DNA of 64,000 nt from Dasypus novemcinctus (taxonomy: Eukaryota; Chordata; Mammalia; Cingulata; Dasypodidae). The notes beneath the pieces were generated by a model. The model ran no database searches. It had not been told where the DNA came from and was given only the letters and a program-made list of their open reading frames with translations. The first letter of the stretch is position 1, and every line of letters starts with the position of its first letter. Shown one piece after another: positions 23,001 through 38,000 of the stretch. Both the position numbers and the translations under genes were made by a program. The stretch spans positions 20,490,798 through 20,554,797 of the forward strand of contig NC_080701.1 of the NCBI RefSeq assembly GCF_030445035.2, read 5' to 3'.

Positions 23001-26000
23001 CGACCCATCCTCCTTGGGTTTGACTCCCATAAGCGTGTCTTCCTTTGCCTTCCCGGGGACAGGAAGAGGGCTTTCACCTTCACTGCCCTTCGGCACATCC
23101 TTCTTTCCCGTCATCAGAGAAAGCAGAGAGGGCTTCTTGTGCTCCTGCTTCTTGCTCTCTTTGGTTTCTTTGGCAGCCTCCAAATTCACCGGCGCCATGT
23201 TTTCCCTTAAGTCCCCACTGACCAGCGGCCGGTATGATGGCAGAGACATGGATTTCAAGGAGTCTTTTCCGGAAGACTCTGAGGGCTGCCTGTCAGGAGA
23301 TAGTCCACCTCCTTCCCCAGGCTCCTTCCAAGACCGAGGGGCCAGGTTTTCTGTGGAGGAGAACAAACCCTTCTTCCTGAAGCCCTGCGGGGAGGGGGAG
23401 GAAGGGGGGGTACTGTCTTTGGTCTCACTTTTGGCTTCTTGCTGCTCCAGGTAAACATGGTTGCCATTGATGCAGACGTTAGAGTGGGAAGGGACGTCAT
23501 TTTTAGACCGAAGGCCGCCGAGAAAGGAGAGGCCTTCCTTCTTGGGAGGGCTGACGGTGATCTGACTCAGCTGCTTGGGATCTGCACTCGCTGTTCTCTT
23601 GTGAGACATGACTGTGGGGAGAAAAACAAAGAACAGAACATGGATAAGAAGTGGACAAGCCATCCGTCTACCGTCTGGATACATGTTTGGTTGCCACAGC
23701 TGGAGGAGGGGGCAGGTGATACTGGCAAACACTGGGTAGAAGCCAAGGACGCCGCTCAGCATCCTTCAGCCCACAGGACAGCCTCCCAAAGAATTACCTC
23801 GGCCAAACTGCCATTCGAGATCGGGACGCTCTGCATTAAGACAATGGAAAAAGGTGGCATTCTTGGCAGAGTAGCAGAATCTACCAATAACAGGTAGGGG
23901 GTTAGTAATTGAAATTGGAGTTAAAAATACACAATCAATTCAAAATAAAGGGAACTGGATTCCTTAGCTTCCATTAGGAAGCATCCCATGAGGGTTAGGC
24001 ACATCAGAGCTCAATAAATATCTGACACATTAATGAAAGAATTACTGAGATTCCTTAGTTTTACTCTTAAAAGAAAAACACCAAAACTTGGACACACTCC
24101 TTCTGTTAGCTTCAAAACGTGTACTAATGCACAGCAGTTAGAGAGCCAGACAATTTTGAAAAGTTATGTTTTATATAGTCTTAGAAATCAGAGGGCTTGG
24201 AAAGCAGAGGGCCTCCTGGCCCAGCTTACCCCACCATCACCATCTTAGTAACTGAAAAACCAAATTGAAATTTTTCTTAGTATTTGTTTCTTCTCTCTCA
24301 AAGCAAACGAGGCTAAGTGGAGGAAGAGGCGCCTAGTGAGAAAAGAACGAAACTCACTCTTGGAGGCAGGAGAGGACTCGTCCTCGCGGTCATCTTCGTC
24401 CCACTGGGACGGCGAGTTGCCAGGATGAAGCAGCACTTTGTCTGACTTTGAAGTAGGCAGGACAAACATGGACTGGGACAGCGGCGTTTTCTGCAAATTA
24501 GACTTGGAAAACAAGGTCTTGATCTTGGATTTCTTTTTCTTATCTTTCGTCGGAGACTCGTCATCACTGTCGCCAGGGGGTGTCACGCTGGGGACGATGG
24601 CCGAAGCAGAATCCGATATGCTGTCCTTACTCTTGCCCTTAATCTTGTTCTTCAGTTTCCCAAACGGGTTCCGAGACTTGTCTTTCACGGAGAGGTCGAA
24701 CATGCTAGCAGTCATGTTGTTTCTCATGAACTGGATGTCGACCTCGATCTCGCCTCGTGCTTTTTCCTTCTTTCCTGGCTTGGATTTCAAGGTATACCAC
24801 CTACAAGGAGAAGGGCTGAGGGTTACCTTTGAACTAAAGAGGCTAAAACAATTTTCACAAATGACCTCTAGCCCCATTACCTGGCCACTTCTCTCTGTTA
24901 CTACCAATCTCTTACGCAAACACATTCTTATCTGTCTCTCTTTGGGCACAGCAGGTAGGTTGGGGGATGAGGGCAGAATTGGGGTTTTCTTCTTGAGAAG
25001 ATACCCATTAGACAAACATCAGGTCTGAGGCTGTCCTCACTATATAATCACCTAATAGCCTAAGATTCAATAAATAGCTGCTCCTTAAAATTAACAAAAT
25101 AAAAATTCCACCAAATCATTTCCTATGACTTCAATAGGGTAAAAATGCAGAGAGCATACCCAAATGGCCAAGAAGAAATTGCAAATCTATAGGTAAGTCT
25201 CAGACCAAACGCAAAAGTGTATGAGGAGGGAAGCGGACTTGGTCCAGTGGATAGGGCATCTGCCTACCACATGGGAGGTCCGCGGTTCACACCCCGGGCC
25301 TCCTTGACCCGTGTGGAGCTGGCCCATGCGCAGTGCTGATGCGCGCAAGGAGTGCTGTGCCACGCAGGGGTGTCCCCTGCATAGGGGAGCCCCACGCGCA
25401 AGGAGTGTGCTCTGTAAGGAGAGCCGCCCATCGCGAAAGAAAGTGCAGCCTGCCCAGGATGGTGCCAGACACACGGAGAGCTGACACAGCAAGATGACAC
25501 AACAAAAAGAAACACATTTTGAGCCTATGCACCTGCAATAAGAACAAGGCCTAGAGTAGCATTGTGCCTGGGGGTTTCCTCCTGACAGCCTTCATGTTAC
25601 TCAAATGTGGCCACTCTCACAGCCAAACTCAGCGTGTAGATGTGATGCATTCCCCCCAGCGTGGGACACGACACCCGGGGATGAGCCTCCCTGGCACCGA
25701 GGGATCACTACCACATACCAGCTGAAGAAGCAACTAGAAAATGACCTTGAATTAAAGATTTAATGCGGAACAGCAGAATATACCTATCTACATATAATAA
25801 CATGACTTCGGGAAGCGGTTTGACCTAATGTAAGGGGGAAATGGAAAAGAGAAATGAGATTATAAGGCTGTGAGTCTCTAAAAAAGAGTTCTGGAGGTTG
25901 TCAGAAGGAATACCCCTATGTACAACTGAACAGAGTCTAAGAGACAGATAAGGTAGATACAACCCCAGGTATTGGTTCTTTTGAGGGATAAAGAGACCCA

Positions 26001-29000
26001 CGGGTTCTATGGTCATGGCAGAAGGGGTTCACTGCCATGACAGATGGCCCTTCTTTGGAGCTGGTGTTTCTGCGTGATGGAAATGGACTCAGAGGGGATC
26101 TCTTTTCACAAGACTTGCATGCTACTTTATTGGAATTGTAGTTGGTGCTGGGTTTAAGATATATGTAGGGGATTTGAATCTCTGGACTGATAATATGACA
26201 CCCAGGCCCAGAGCCTCAACAGACTTCAGCTCCTACACTTTGACTTATTGGACTTACTCCACTCAGCTAACATGGAGTTGAAGAAGGTCAACCACCACAA
26301 CATGGAGCCTAGAGTGTCTACAACTAGAAGCGGGAAGAGTGCATCCAGTACCCATGTGCAATCTAAGCCCTCACTTGACATAGGTGTGCAATGGACACAA
26401 CCAATCCAATGTCCACAGAGAAAATGTGGAATGGGTGTGGGAACGGTAGCCATGGGGGCTGCTGGGTGTGGGGAACGGGAGGAAGAGATGAGATGTGGAG
26501 GCGTTTTCGGGACGTGGAGTTGTCCTGGATAGTGCTTCACGGACAATTACGGGACACTGTAGATCCCCCCAGGGCCCACTGGATGGAACGTGAGAGAGTC
26601 TGGGCTATGATGTGGACCATTGACTATGGGGTGCAGTGATGTTCAGAGATGAACTTACCAGGTGCAATGGATGTATCACGATGATGGGAGAGAGTGTTGC
26701 TGTGGGGGGAGTGGGGGGCGGGGGCGGTGGGGTTGAATGGGACCTCATATATTTTTTTAATGTAATTAAAAAATAATAATAATAATAAATAAATATTAAA
26801 AAAAAAAAAAAAAAGAAACACAGATTCCCGTGCCGCTGACAACAACAGAAGCGCTGACAACAACAGAAGCGGATGAAGAAGACGCAGCAAATAGACACAG
26901 AGAACAGATAACCGGAGACGGGGGTGGGGGGTGAGAGGGGGATGGGGATAATAAATAAACACAGATTTGTGGTGTAGCTGATAAGGATAGAAGTGCTGAT
27001 AAGGATAGAAGCGGGTCATAGAAGAACACAGCGACTGGACAGAGAGCAGACAACTGGGGGGTGGGGAGGAGAGAAATAATAAATCTTAAGGAAAAAAAAG
27101 TGTCTCTACCAACAAAGTAACAGAATATATAAGACAGTACAAGAAAAAAGAAAAAAAAAAGGCATAACTCTCTCGCTTAATAATCAGAAAAAAAAGAACA
27201 TTTCAAACATTGTTCAAATATTTCACTTGGTCACTTGCAAACTAATTTAAGATATGGCAAATGATATTTTATCTGCCCCATGCCACTGAAAGGCAAACTT
27301 TACACAAAGGAACCTCCCCTTGGTATTTACTTTCCACCTGGGAACCTGATATCGTTGTTGAACTGCAGGAATGGGACCCGATTAGCAGCATAACCACCGT
27401 GGGACAAACAACTCCAAAGAGAGGGCCACAGGGTCACCCTCACACCCTGTGACCCCGTGTTCCGAGGTTCTTTTCAGTGACCTATTTAAGAGCTGAAGGC
27501 AGTGGCGTTTAAGGAAATGATGGTTTGGCCCCAGTAAGCACAACTTCCTTTTTCACCTTCAGCCACATCTTACTCGCAGGGCACCACACTGTCCTCGCTG
27601 TCTTAGCTCACTCTGCACTTGAAGGATAGGAGCAGAGGCAAGTAGAAAACTCACATTTAAATAGCTCCTAAAAAAATTTTTTTAATAAAATAAAAAATCT
27701 AAATAAATAAAATAGCTCCTACAGCTTTGCTGGCACTGTTACATAATCAGAAACATCCTCATCTAAGTTTCACAAGAACTACACGAAGTGGATATTATAC
27801 CCATTTCATGGATGAAGAACTGAAGTGCAGTAATTTGTACAAGCTCACACAACAGTTGTTCAGGGACACACCTGGGATTCGGAATCAGCTCTGCGTTTCT
27901 CCCAAGCTGGTATTCTTTCTCCTACACCAAGATTCCGACTTGGCACATTCTTTCTCTCTCCTAATTTAGCTTCTATCTTTTACCACACACAGGAGGGCAC
28001 CAATTTAAATTCTTTTTGAGGCAAATTTAAGTTTCTAATGTAAATGTCACAAGAAAAAAGGAGATAGCTTGCCATCAGTCAATCCATTGTGATCGCATAA
28101 AGTCCAAGGTACAAAGCCATCAAGAAGAACTTAACACTGGATTAACAGATCCTAGATCTGATGAAATTCTGTGAGCTTAAAATTTTGGATATTTAGGAGA
28201 AATTTTTGTGGCTTTTAAAACCACACTCCATTAAAAAAAAAAAAAAACCAAAACCACTCTCCATAGCTGGAGGGAGATACATAGTGGGAAAGCATCAGGT
28301 GTTGAAAGATGTAAGGTGCTTTTTGTTTTTGCTTTTTCAGGGGGTACTGGGGATTGAACCCAGGACCTCATAACGTGGGAGGCAGGCGCTCAAACCACTG
28401 AGCTACACCTAAGATGCAAGGTTTTAAAAGATAACTTCAGCCCGGCCAGCCTCTTATCTTCCCAAAACATTTTCCAGGGCCTGGCCTAGAATACTGAGCA
28501 TATTTGTCACTTGGATGTTGATTGGTTTATTTGTATTTTAGGGTTATTTGTATTTTCCTCTTCCCCCATCATGTGCTCCATGGTCGCCTTGGTGACAAAG
28601 GGTGGTTAACTTTTGCAAATACCAACAGTGGGAACCCGAAATGCGGAAGTGGCTGAAACCTGGACGTGAAAGATCAGATGACCGCCAGGCCGGCCAGGCA
28701 CAGGTTTCACCTCCCTGCTGCCTGGGGGAGGAGCTGCCAGAGGAAGGCAAAGCCAAGTGCTGCCAGTCTTCAAAGAATGCCACTCCCTGGGACCAGGCCA
28801 GCTTTGAAAAGTATCGGGGCCAAAGTCTGTTTACGTTGCCCTGAAAACGTAACCACCCTTCCCCAGAATCCTCCCTGGGGGCCTCTCCCACCGGATGCTC
28901 AGGTCCAATCCCCCGGAGCACCAGGGCGGGGTTTGTTTTGGAAACTTCCAGCAACCGCCGGGAGGTGTGAGCAGAAACGTCAGCACCTGCTCCTGCTGCC

Positions 29001-32000
29001 TACTGCCAGGAGCACCTGTGCAAACCTGAAACCAAACACCAGGTAGCCAGGGACAGCCAGAGGGCTCTTTCAGTACGGGAAAGGCTCCCGGGCGCTTCAG
29101 CATTCCACGTACGTGTTCAGAATTCTTTAAAAATCTGTGCTGGGTTTATTAAAGCAGGAAAGGAAGACAAGAATTGTTTCTTCTATCACCAATACGGTCC
29201 TTCTCACTAAATTCAGAAACAGTTGAAGCAAAGGCTATTTGACAAGCGCATAATTTGGTAAGAAGAGCAAAAGCTGCCATCCCTGGATGTTCCACCCTGA
29301 GACACTGCAAACCCTTTGTGGGTTTTACCATGCAGGCATCAATTCACTTTCAAGTGTGTTTTGTCTGTTTGGTTTTCAGTTCACTTAATTCCTGTACCTC
29401 ATGGAAGTAGTTCATAAATAATACAGTCCCAGCAGAGCCACAGTGTGGGATGGCAGTGTGAGCCGGTGCTAGTGTTATTTTTCAGATAGGCCCAGGAAGC
29501 TTGAAATATCTCAGAAATCAGGGCTGGGCCCATTTTCCTAGTCCAGAGGGCAGAATATACAAAGAAATCCCTAATCCCAGTGGAGCAAGGTGGTTTTGTT
29601 GTTGTTTTTTTAAAAGCCTATACTCTGTGATTTCTTATAGAAACGAATTATTTTCACCTAGAACTAAAATTCAGTCCTTCAAAAATTAAAAAGGATCTTT
29701 GTATATCTAGAAAGTGATAGGAAACCTATAAACCATGTTTTAAAGCAATCATTCAGGCATAGGGCAAAAATTCAAATTGTGCAACATGACATAGAATGAA
29801 GTTGTCCTCTGCCCACCCTGATCCCAGGCCCCCTCAGTCCTCCTTTCAGGAAGAACCACTTGTACCAGTTCCTTACACACCCTCCCGGGGCTGGGCTGGG
29901 CAAAGACAAACAAAAATGTGTATTAGCCAAACCCGCTACCCTGCTGACCTTTTTTTTTTTAAAAAAAGAAAACAAAAAAAAAACAAGACAATAGCTAAAA
30001 AATATACAAAACTTCATTTAACTCTTCCACATCTTCAAAAAGATGTCTTATTAGACAAAGGTAAAGAATGAGGGGCGTGTACTAGCTCAGTGGTTGAGCA
30101 CCTGCTTCCCATGTCTGGGGTCCTGGGTTTGATCCCCATTACCTCCTAAAACAAAAACAAAAGCGCCCACGAGTCTATGTCCATATGCAGGAGCAGGATA
30201 CAGGACCCCCACCGTCAAATCCGGGCTTTTTAAAACAGTCACTCTGGGAATAGCCAAAACCTTCCAACCAAACCCACGCCCGATTCTCAGCGCAGCCTTT
30301 GCCTCTGAACGTAGTTTCTCAAACACACTGACAGCTGAGCCAGGGGCCTCGTATCAGCCTGTGACAGGGGAAGGGGAGTGGCGCCTGCTGTTGGGAGATG
30401 GGAAGTCTCTCAGTGCAACCCTGCAGACTTTCAGAATTACCCTTGTAAAGGACCAACTGGCAGAGGTCTCAAAAAGAATCTTTTCTGTAGCAGCAACAAA
30501 CATGGTTTTCCTTTAGAACATTCTGGAGGGCAGCAACAAACATAGTTTTCCTTTAGAACATTCTGGAAGGCAGACACATACCGAGAAAAAAAAATTTTTT
30601 TTTAATCTACTACATGCCAGGGACTGAACTAAAAAGATGAAGAGGCCAGTCCCTGTCCCTGAAAAGCTCACCCTCCAAGGAAACGGAGAGCAGGCTCAGC
30701 AGCCACTACTGGGACAGCGGCTGCCTTTCTTTTCTCTTTTGAAGCATGAGAAAATAATGATACATGAAGAGAAACTCCTGCTCCTGTATACAGTTTCTTC
30801 ACAAAGAAGGTTCACAGCTCACGTAAACCCCGAGGGGCCGTGAGGACCACCTAACTAGGGACTTTTCAGCAAAATGAACAAAAACGGCCACCTTGGAATT
30901 CAACAAGGTAGGCTCCAGGAAAAGCAAGGCAAGGAGGACACCAGCTTGACAGGTTACTTAAACTCTCCAGATGTTTCGGGGCTAATTTCAAGGGGTAGTG
31001 TGGATACTGGCCTGCTTCCTGGTCAAAACCTCAATTGGGGTTTGTAGCCCCACATCTCCACGGTAACCAAGCACCGGGACCCCAGGGGATTATGGTCTCC
31101 AGTGAGGAAAGAAGCAGGAAGAACAGGATGCTCCGTCATCGTGTTTGGGACAGAGGGCACACTCGACGCTTCTTTTCTTTTTTTTAGGAGGTACTGGGGA
31201 TTGAACCCAGAACCTCGTACACAGGAAGCAGGTGCTCAACCACTGAGCTACGTCCTCTCCCTTCAATGTTTCTTAGATGAAGGAATTGTAGAAAGCAGTT
31301 CATCAATTGTTTCCCCCCACAGAATAAAAATAGGGCTGAAAATCATTTGGTTAGCAGGTGAGGACATGTTAAGGGTTCTGAAAAAGAATCATCCCATGTG
31401 TGTAAAATATACAGACTCTTCTCTTGGTAGCCTAGAAACTATGCATAGCAAATGGGGACAGAGATGATTATGACCTGTAAAGTCTTTGGTAGGAAGCAGA
31501 TGTGACTCAGGTGACTGAGCTCCCACCTACCACATGGGAGGCCACTGGTTCAGATCCTGGTGCCTCCAAAAGACAACAGCGAGCTGATGTGATGGGCAGG
31601 CACAGCAAGCTGACGCAAGACCCAAGAAGAAAAGAACGTAATGGGAGACACATCAAAGCAGGGAGCAGAGGTTCCCGGTACCTCCTAAAGAAGACAGCGA
31701 GCTGACGCAACCAGATGATGCAACAAGAGATGTGGGGAGGAAGAACAGAATGAGAGACCCAACAAAGTGGGAAGCAGAGGTGGCTCAAGCGATGGGGCAC
31801 CTCCCTCCCGCATCAGAGGTCCCGGGCTCGGCTTCCAGTGCCTCCTAAAGAAACAAGGAAGATGAACAGACTCAGCAAGTGAAAAACAACAAGGGGGTGG
31901 AGAGAAATAAATTTTTTAAAAAGTCTGTGGTACAGAAGCTATGCAGTTTAACAAGTTTTATTACTGAAGAAGGTAGGGCTGGCCAACATTACCTAACATG

Positions 32001-35000
32001 AAAACAAAGCTACCAACCAACCTTGCCTTCCCAGACATTTTGGGACTTCTCTGCCCATCGTCGACTACTTGGAAGATGTCCTGATAAATCACAAGAGCAG
32101 TGAATAGCTTTTTTTTAAAAACCGTAATCCCTAAAAGCAGCCATTCTAGCAGCAATGAAAGGACATCTATAACCATATGATATTTTGTGAAGTGCATATA
32201 TATTATAGTTTATCTACCCATTCAGATCGTTCTCAAAGGGAAATTTAAGATACCAGCAAGTCTGACTGTATTCCTATGTACCCAAAATTAATACATGCAA
32301 GTACAAAAAAACAAACAAGCAAAAAAAACCAAAATAACAATAATTTGCATTTGAAGGAAATTTTGTATTTAGTTTATATCATGCAATTTCCAAAATTTAA
32401 AAAACATGCAACAATTTTTTAAAGTTTTAAAATGATCAGTGTCTCTTTTTCTGCTGTAACTTATCAAGACATTTAATGATCCACCAATGAAACCCTGAAG
32501 AAGAGTTCTAAATAGGTAGGACAGACAAGATGAAAAGGGCTCCCAAACTATCTCCTACATATCCAAGATGGCATATTCTATTTAAATGTATTGATCAAGA
32601 TGTTTTCTAAATGGACAGCAACACAAAACTTCTTGTAAGCTAAGACTAAAGGAAATAGCAAATGTCAGCATTTTAAAATTCTCTGAGAAGTAGGAAAGTT
32701 AAAGCATCTTTAGACAGGTAAGTCCACCTTTCCTACAATCATCTACTTACCATTTTTTACAAAATTTGATCATATCTTAAAAAGCCCAAAATGTTAATAT
32801 TCTACCATCAGATTAGGTATCTCGCCTTTGGTCCAAATGTAAATGCCAGTGATGTATGTGTACTGCCAAAGATCACTGTCTTGTCCTTTATGGTTCAGGT
32901 AAGAGACTTTAAGGGTGAAAAAAAAAGGCGGCAATCATATGGTTCACCGTCCTTTGGCCAGGACAAAAGAAAACAAACAAAAAGCAAACTTCACCATGAT
33001 AGATGTGGCAATGTAATATTATTTATGAATTCCAAAAAGAGATATTGACTGTATTTGTCAACTGGTCTGTTCTCTGGGCATGATACCCTCTGATTGATTT
33101 AAACTCAAAGGCTTTTTGTTTACTTGATTATGTCAAGATTAGGGCTTTGACATGACCAAGGCATTAGGGCGGGCAGGGCTGAGTCCCTGCCCCCAGGTGA
33201 GCTATATAAACAGACACTCAGGGAGAAGATAAAAGCAGATACTCGAGAAAAGAGATGGGGAGCTCCATACACATGGAGCTGGATCCTATGGCCCTAAAGA
33301 GAGATGAGCCATCCGCCTGATAGTTTACAGCTGACCTTGTGAAGAGACCAGAGTAGGTGAGCCCAGAAGGAAGCAAGCCCTGGGAAAAGAGATGAGCCCT
33401 CCAGCCTACAGCTGAGATTGGAAGAAGCTGGGACCACAGAGCCTTGAGAAAGAGAGGAAAGCTGAACTCTGGCAGACATTGCCCACCATCTTGCTCCAAC
33501 ATGTGGCAACAGTCTTTGGTGAGGAAGGACCTCTTATGGTACCTTGAGTTGGACTATTTAGGGTCTTATAATTGTAAGCTTTTACCCCAAATAAATATAT
33601 CCTTTATAAAAAGGAACAGCTCTCCTCTGTCTGACCAATAAAACAGACATCTAAAGACATTTAATCCATTTACCACCCCACGAACAGACTCTCACACTCC
33701 TTTCTATGAGAGTTCATGATGGAGAACAGTATTTATGATTTATCTTGTAATGAAGTTTAAGGCAAACAAGGGGTGGGATATAATACCAAAAAGCATTTTT
33801 AAGTCCTATATTTAAAATCAAACAAGGGGAAGGATAGAGGGATTGAGAGGTGACTGCTAAGGGGTGTGGAGATTTTCTTTTTGGAGTAATGAAATTGGTT
33901 CTAAAATTTTTTTTGTGGTGATGAATGCACAACATTGTGATTATACTAAAAGCCACTGATTATACACTTTGGAGAGATCAGAGTATGTGATTATATCTCA
34001 ATAAAACTGCTTAATAAATAAATGTGCAAGAATAGCCAGAGGAGCGGATGTAGCGGATGCTTGAGTGCCTGCTTTCCATGCAAGAGGTCCTGAGGTCGAT
34101 TGCCAGTTCCTCCTAAAAACAAGACAAACAAATAAGAGAGAGAGGGAGGGAGAGAAAAAAGGAACAACTCTCACTGGGGAGCAGATGTAGCTCACTGGTT
34201 AAGCACCTGCTTCCCATGTATAAGGCGTGGGTTCAATCCCTAGCACCTCCTAAAAATAAAAGAATAGCCAGAAATAGCAGCTATGTACAAAAGGGGAAAC
34301 AGATCAAGAGGTGATGAATTTTCTGGTTTGTATGACTTTTTAATTATTATTATTGAAATAATGAAAATGCTCTAATAATGATTGAAGTGATGAATGCACA
34401 ACTATGTGATTATTCCAAATACCATAGACTGTATAATTTGGATGGATTGTATTCACTATTAATATGTATCAATAAAATTGATTTCTTTAAAAAAAAAAAA
34501 AAAAGAAAACAGAAAACAGAAGAGTTTCATGGAGCCCAGGGTCAGAGACCAGATTAAACTATACCTGAATCTTGACCTACCTCTGGACCTTTCAGTATAT
34601 GAACCCAACGAGAGTCATTTTTCATTTAAAACCAGTTGAACCGGAATTTTTATTTGCTTGAAAATTGTGATGTTACTGTGATCTCTGATGACTTTCTTTC
34701 ACTTTCCATATCCTCCTTATATGTTTCCTCTATGTTTTTCATTTCTCCTCTTAATTCTTTTGCCCCAAATTTATAATCCCTCAAAGCTCATTTCTTGGAT
34801 CTATGCTTTTCCTTCTAAGTGTATGTATTAGGTTCTTACTGCTGCTGTAACAAATTATCACAAGTTTAGTGCCTTAAAACAATAGAAATTTATTACAGTG
34901 CTTGAGACCAGGTATTTTTTAATTTTTAAATTTGAAATATATACTTTACTGCTGCATTTTAATTTTTAAAATTTATCCCTCCCCCCCACTGTTTGAGCTC

Positions 35001-38000
35001 ACTGTCTGCTTGCTGCATCCATTCACTGTGTACTCTCTCTGTCTTAGTCTTCTCTTTAGGAGGCACCGGGAACAGAACCTGGGACCTACCATGTGGGAGA
35101 GTCACTTGAGCCACCTCTACTCCCTGCTTTGTTGTCTCTTTCATTGTGTTCTTCTTTGTGTCTCCTTTGTTGCATCATCTCACCGCCTTGCTCATCTTCT
35201 CCAGAAGGCACCAGGAACCAAACCCAGGACCTCCTGTGTGGTAGGTGGGAGCTCAATTGCTTGAGCCACATCTACTTCCCAAGACCAGAAGTTTTATGGG
35301 AAAAATTAAAATATCTAGATGAATGAATACTTTTTTATTTTGAGGTACCAGGGTCTGGGGATTGAAGCCAGGATCTTGTATGTGGAAAGCCACTGATCCA
35401 CATGGGCGTCCCTGAGTTGTTTTTTGTTGTTGTTGTTCATTTTGCTTGTTGTTTGTTTTTTTTCAGGAGGCACCAAGAACTGAACCCAGGACCTCCCATG
35501 TGGGAGGCAGGCACTCAACTGCTCGAGCCACACCCTCTCCTCAGAAATACATCTTAAAATTAAAGGGCTTTCCAAATTAAAAAAAAAAATTAGTAAAAAT
35601 GAAAAGCTGCATTTTAGAGACTCATTACATCACAATTCATTGAATGTGCTCCAGGGACAGACATCCTTAAACAAATGCCCCTGGAACAGGCCTGATCCCA
35701 AGGCAGGTGAGGACCAGCAGACAGCATGGCCCGCAGACCATGTGGCCATGAGACCCCCACTCAGAAACCTCCTGAGGGACCCGTGAGACCCTGGCCATGA
35801 GAATCCCATTTGGAACGAGAATCCCACTCAGAGTCCAGGGAAAGTCCTGGAGACCCTCAAAAGACCTCACCTTTGGCCCCCTGGGAACTGACAGGTGGGA
35901 CAACCAATCAGAAGAGCAAACAGCTGGGGCCCCTCCCCCAACATTATGAAGGGGGAGAAGGAAAGACTTTAAGAAGGCCTGACCTGGGGCCCTACACATG
36001 TGTCTCATGCTGCAGGACACCCATGGTCCATGCCTCAGACCATGTACTTTCCCAATTTTCCTGTTTCTTAATAAAGTCTTTACCCCCCTTGCCTACCCTA
36101 TGGCATGTCCTTAAATTCTTTTATGTGACATAAGCCAAGAACCTAGAAGCCCAGACCCCAGAGCCTTCTACTAACACTATTTGGCGAGCCAGCCAGGAGA
36201 CAAGGAGGCAAGTAACACTGTCTGGCACCCAATAAAGACTGGTGAGTTTTTAATTAAAGCCTGTCTGTGCCCTCTTTTGTTTTACTAGTGAGGCCTGGAG
36301 ATTCTCACCCTGGGCCATGTGGGGAAGTTTGTTTCTTTTTCAGCCCTCCGGAAGCCCTGAAGTTCCTCTTAATCCACTACCTCCAGAGCCTGTAAGCCGC
36401 AGAGATCAGTCTCTGTTTTATAATGTGCCTCTTAATGTGAGGTTTAACTATGGAACTTGGTCCCTGGGATTGGCCATGAGACGAGCTCACACATGGCTAA
36501 GTCCTAAGACTTCTGCAAAGTAGGCTAAAGATCCCAAGCCAGGCCCTTTCCTAGGGTCAGCCCAGCTTGGGTGATTTGGTCTGAGAGCTGGACTTAGATC
36601 CCTGGAATGGGGGGGACAACGAGCAGGGCCTCGATCTCCGGTACGCTGGCACAGCGAGCAACCCATTCAACCAGGTCTAGCAGTAGGAGGCCACCAAACT
36701 TACGAATGCACTTTTCCTCCCCCAAGATAATGGGCGGCTTTTAATTGGGACAACCTGCCTACCGATGGTCTAAAAAGGAAGAGGCTACTCTTTCCCTGCC
36801 ATACCATGTGGCCGCAGCACAGCCAAAAGTGGGCTGATTGGATCCTGAACTCCAGTTAAACCTGTGTGAGAGAAGGACAGGACAGATAAACCTGAGGGCC
36901 AGAGATCACGTGGCCATGTCTCCCTAAAGGGATAAGGAAATGTACTACCAAACCGGTCAAGTATAAACTCAGGGAAATTTACTCAGAGGCAGGACAACAG
37001 CCCAGGCTTATTTCATGGAAAGCTGGCAGAGGCAATAAAAATGCCCTATTGGAAGATCCTAACTCTAGAGGACAGATCTCCTAGGAACACCAGTCTGCCT
37101 TTTTCAGTAATCAAGACCAAGCCGCCAAGGAGAGGCAGGTGAGGAGGGGGTAGGCAGAGGGCCCAGAAGCAGGTTCACCTACTAACTGCGGCTGTTAAAG
37201 GCACTGTCACCTCAGGGCTACCCGAGTCCAGGCTCCACGTCAGCGGGAACCCGGCCCCAAGCTGCCTCCCCACCCCGGCCAATGGGGTCTTGCCCAGGCG
37301 AAGAGGGAAGGGGCCGGAAGCCACACATGAACATCAACCAGGAGGCCTTGGGTGACCCTTGACGTGGCAGGTAAGACTGCTAAATTAACATGGGAGCCAA
37401 TTACTCAGTCTCAGCCTGCACTCCAGACCTCTCCTAGCCTCGTTGTGCCTAATAAGGGGAGTGAATGGGGAATGGAGATCTAGGCCGTTTACTAAGCCTC
37501 CCCCTATAGAATGAGCAACCGCCTCAGATGCCATCAACTAAGATTTAAAAGTTCCTGGCTATTTCTGGCTCCCTGCCTATTCCCTTCCAACACACCAATC
37601 CTTCCAGCAAAACAGCCTCTCAGGGCCTTACCCCTCGTGGGAAGTAACAATGAGATGCAGCCCCCAGAGCAGCCCTGACTCATGTCTGGTTGGGGGCAGG
37701 GCTTCTCTGGACTCCTTAGCTCTGTACTTAGCAGCTGCCCAGGGATCTTCCAGAAGGATCAAAGCTGGAGGCTCCTGCATGAGGTTTCTGCCGTGGACAG
37801 ACACTGGGACTCTGCATCTAGGTGATTCTAAAGTCAAGTCTTTCCCTATGCTCAATGTGCAAAATTCCCTCTTCTGTTCTAATCTGTGCACATCAGATTC
37901 GGGGTTTGCCTGTTACAAATTGGATAACAGTGAAAGGTAACCTAAAAATGAGTCCTTAAATGTTAATACTGTCTTGCAATTGAATTGATGTATGAAAGAA

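Noticed and set aside
27086-28000. Short frames near 27.3 and 27.7 kb
   Set aside because: The latter is a MIR; the former has no family resemblance.
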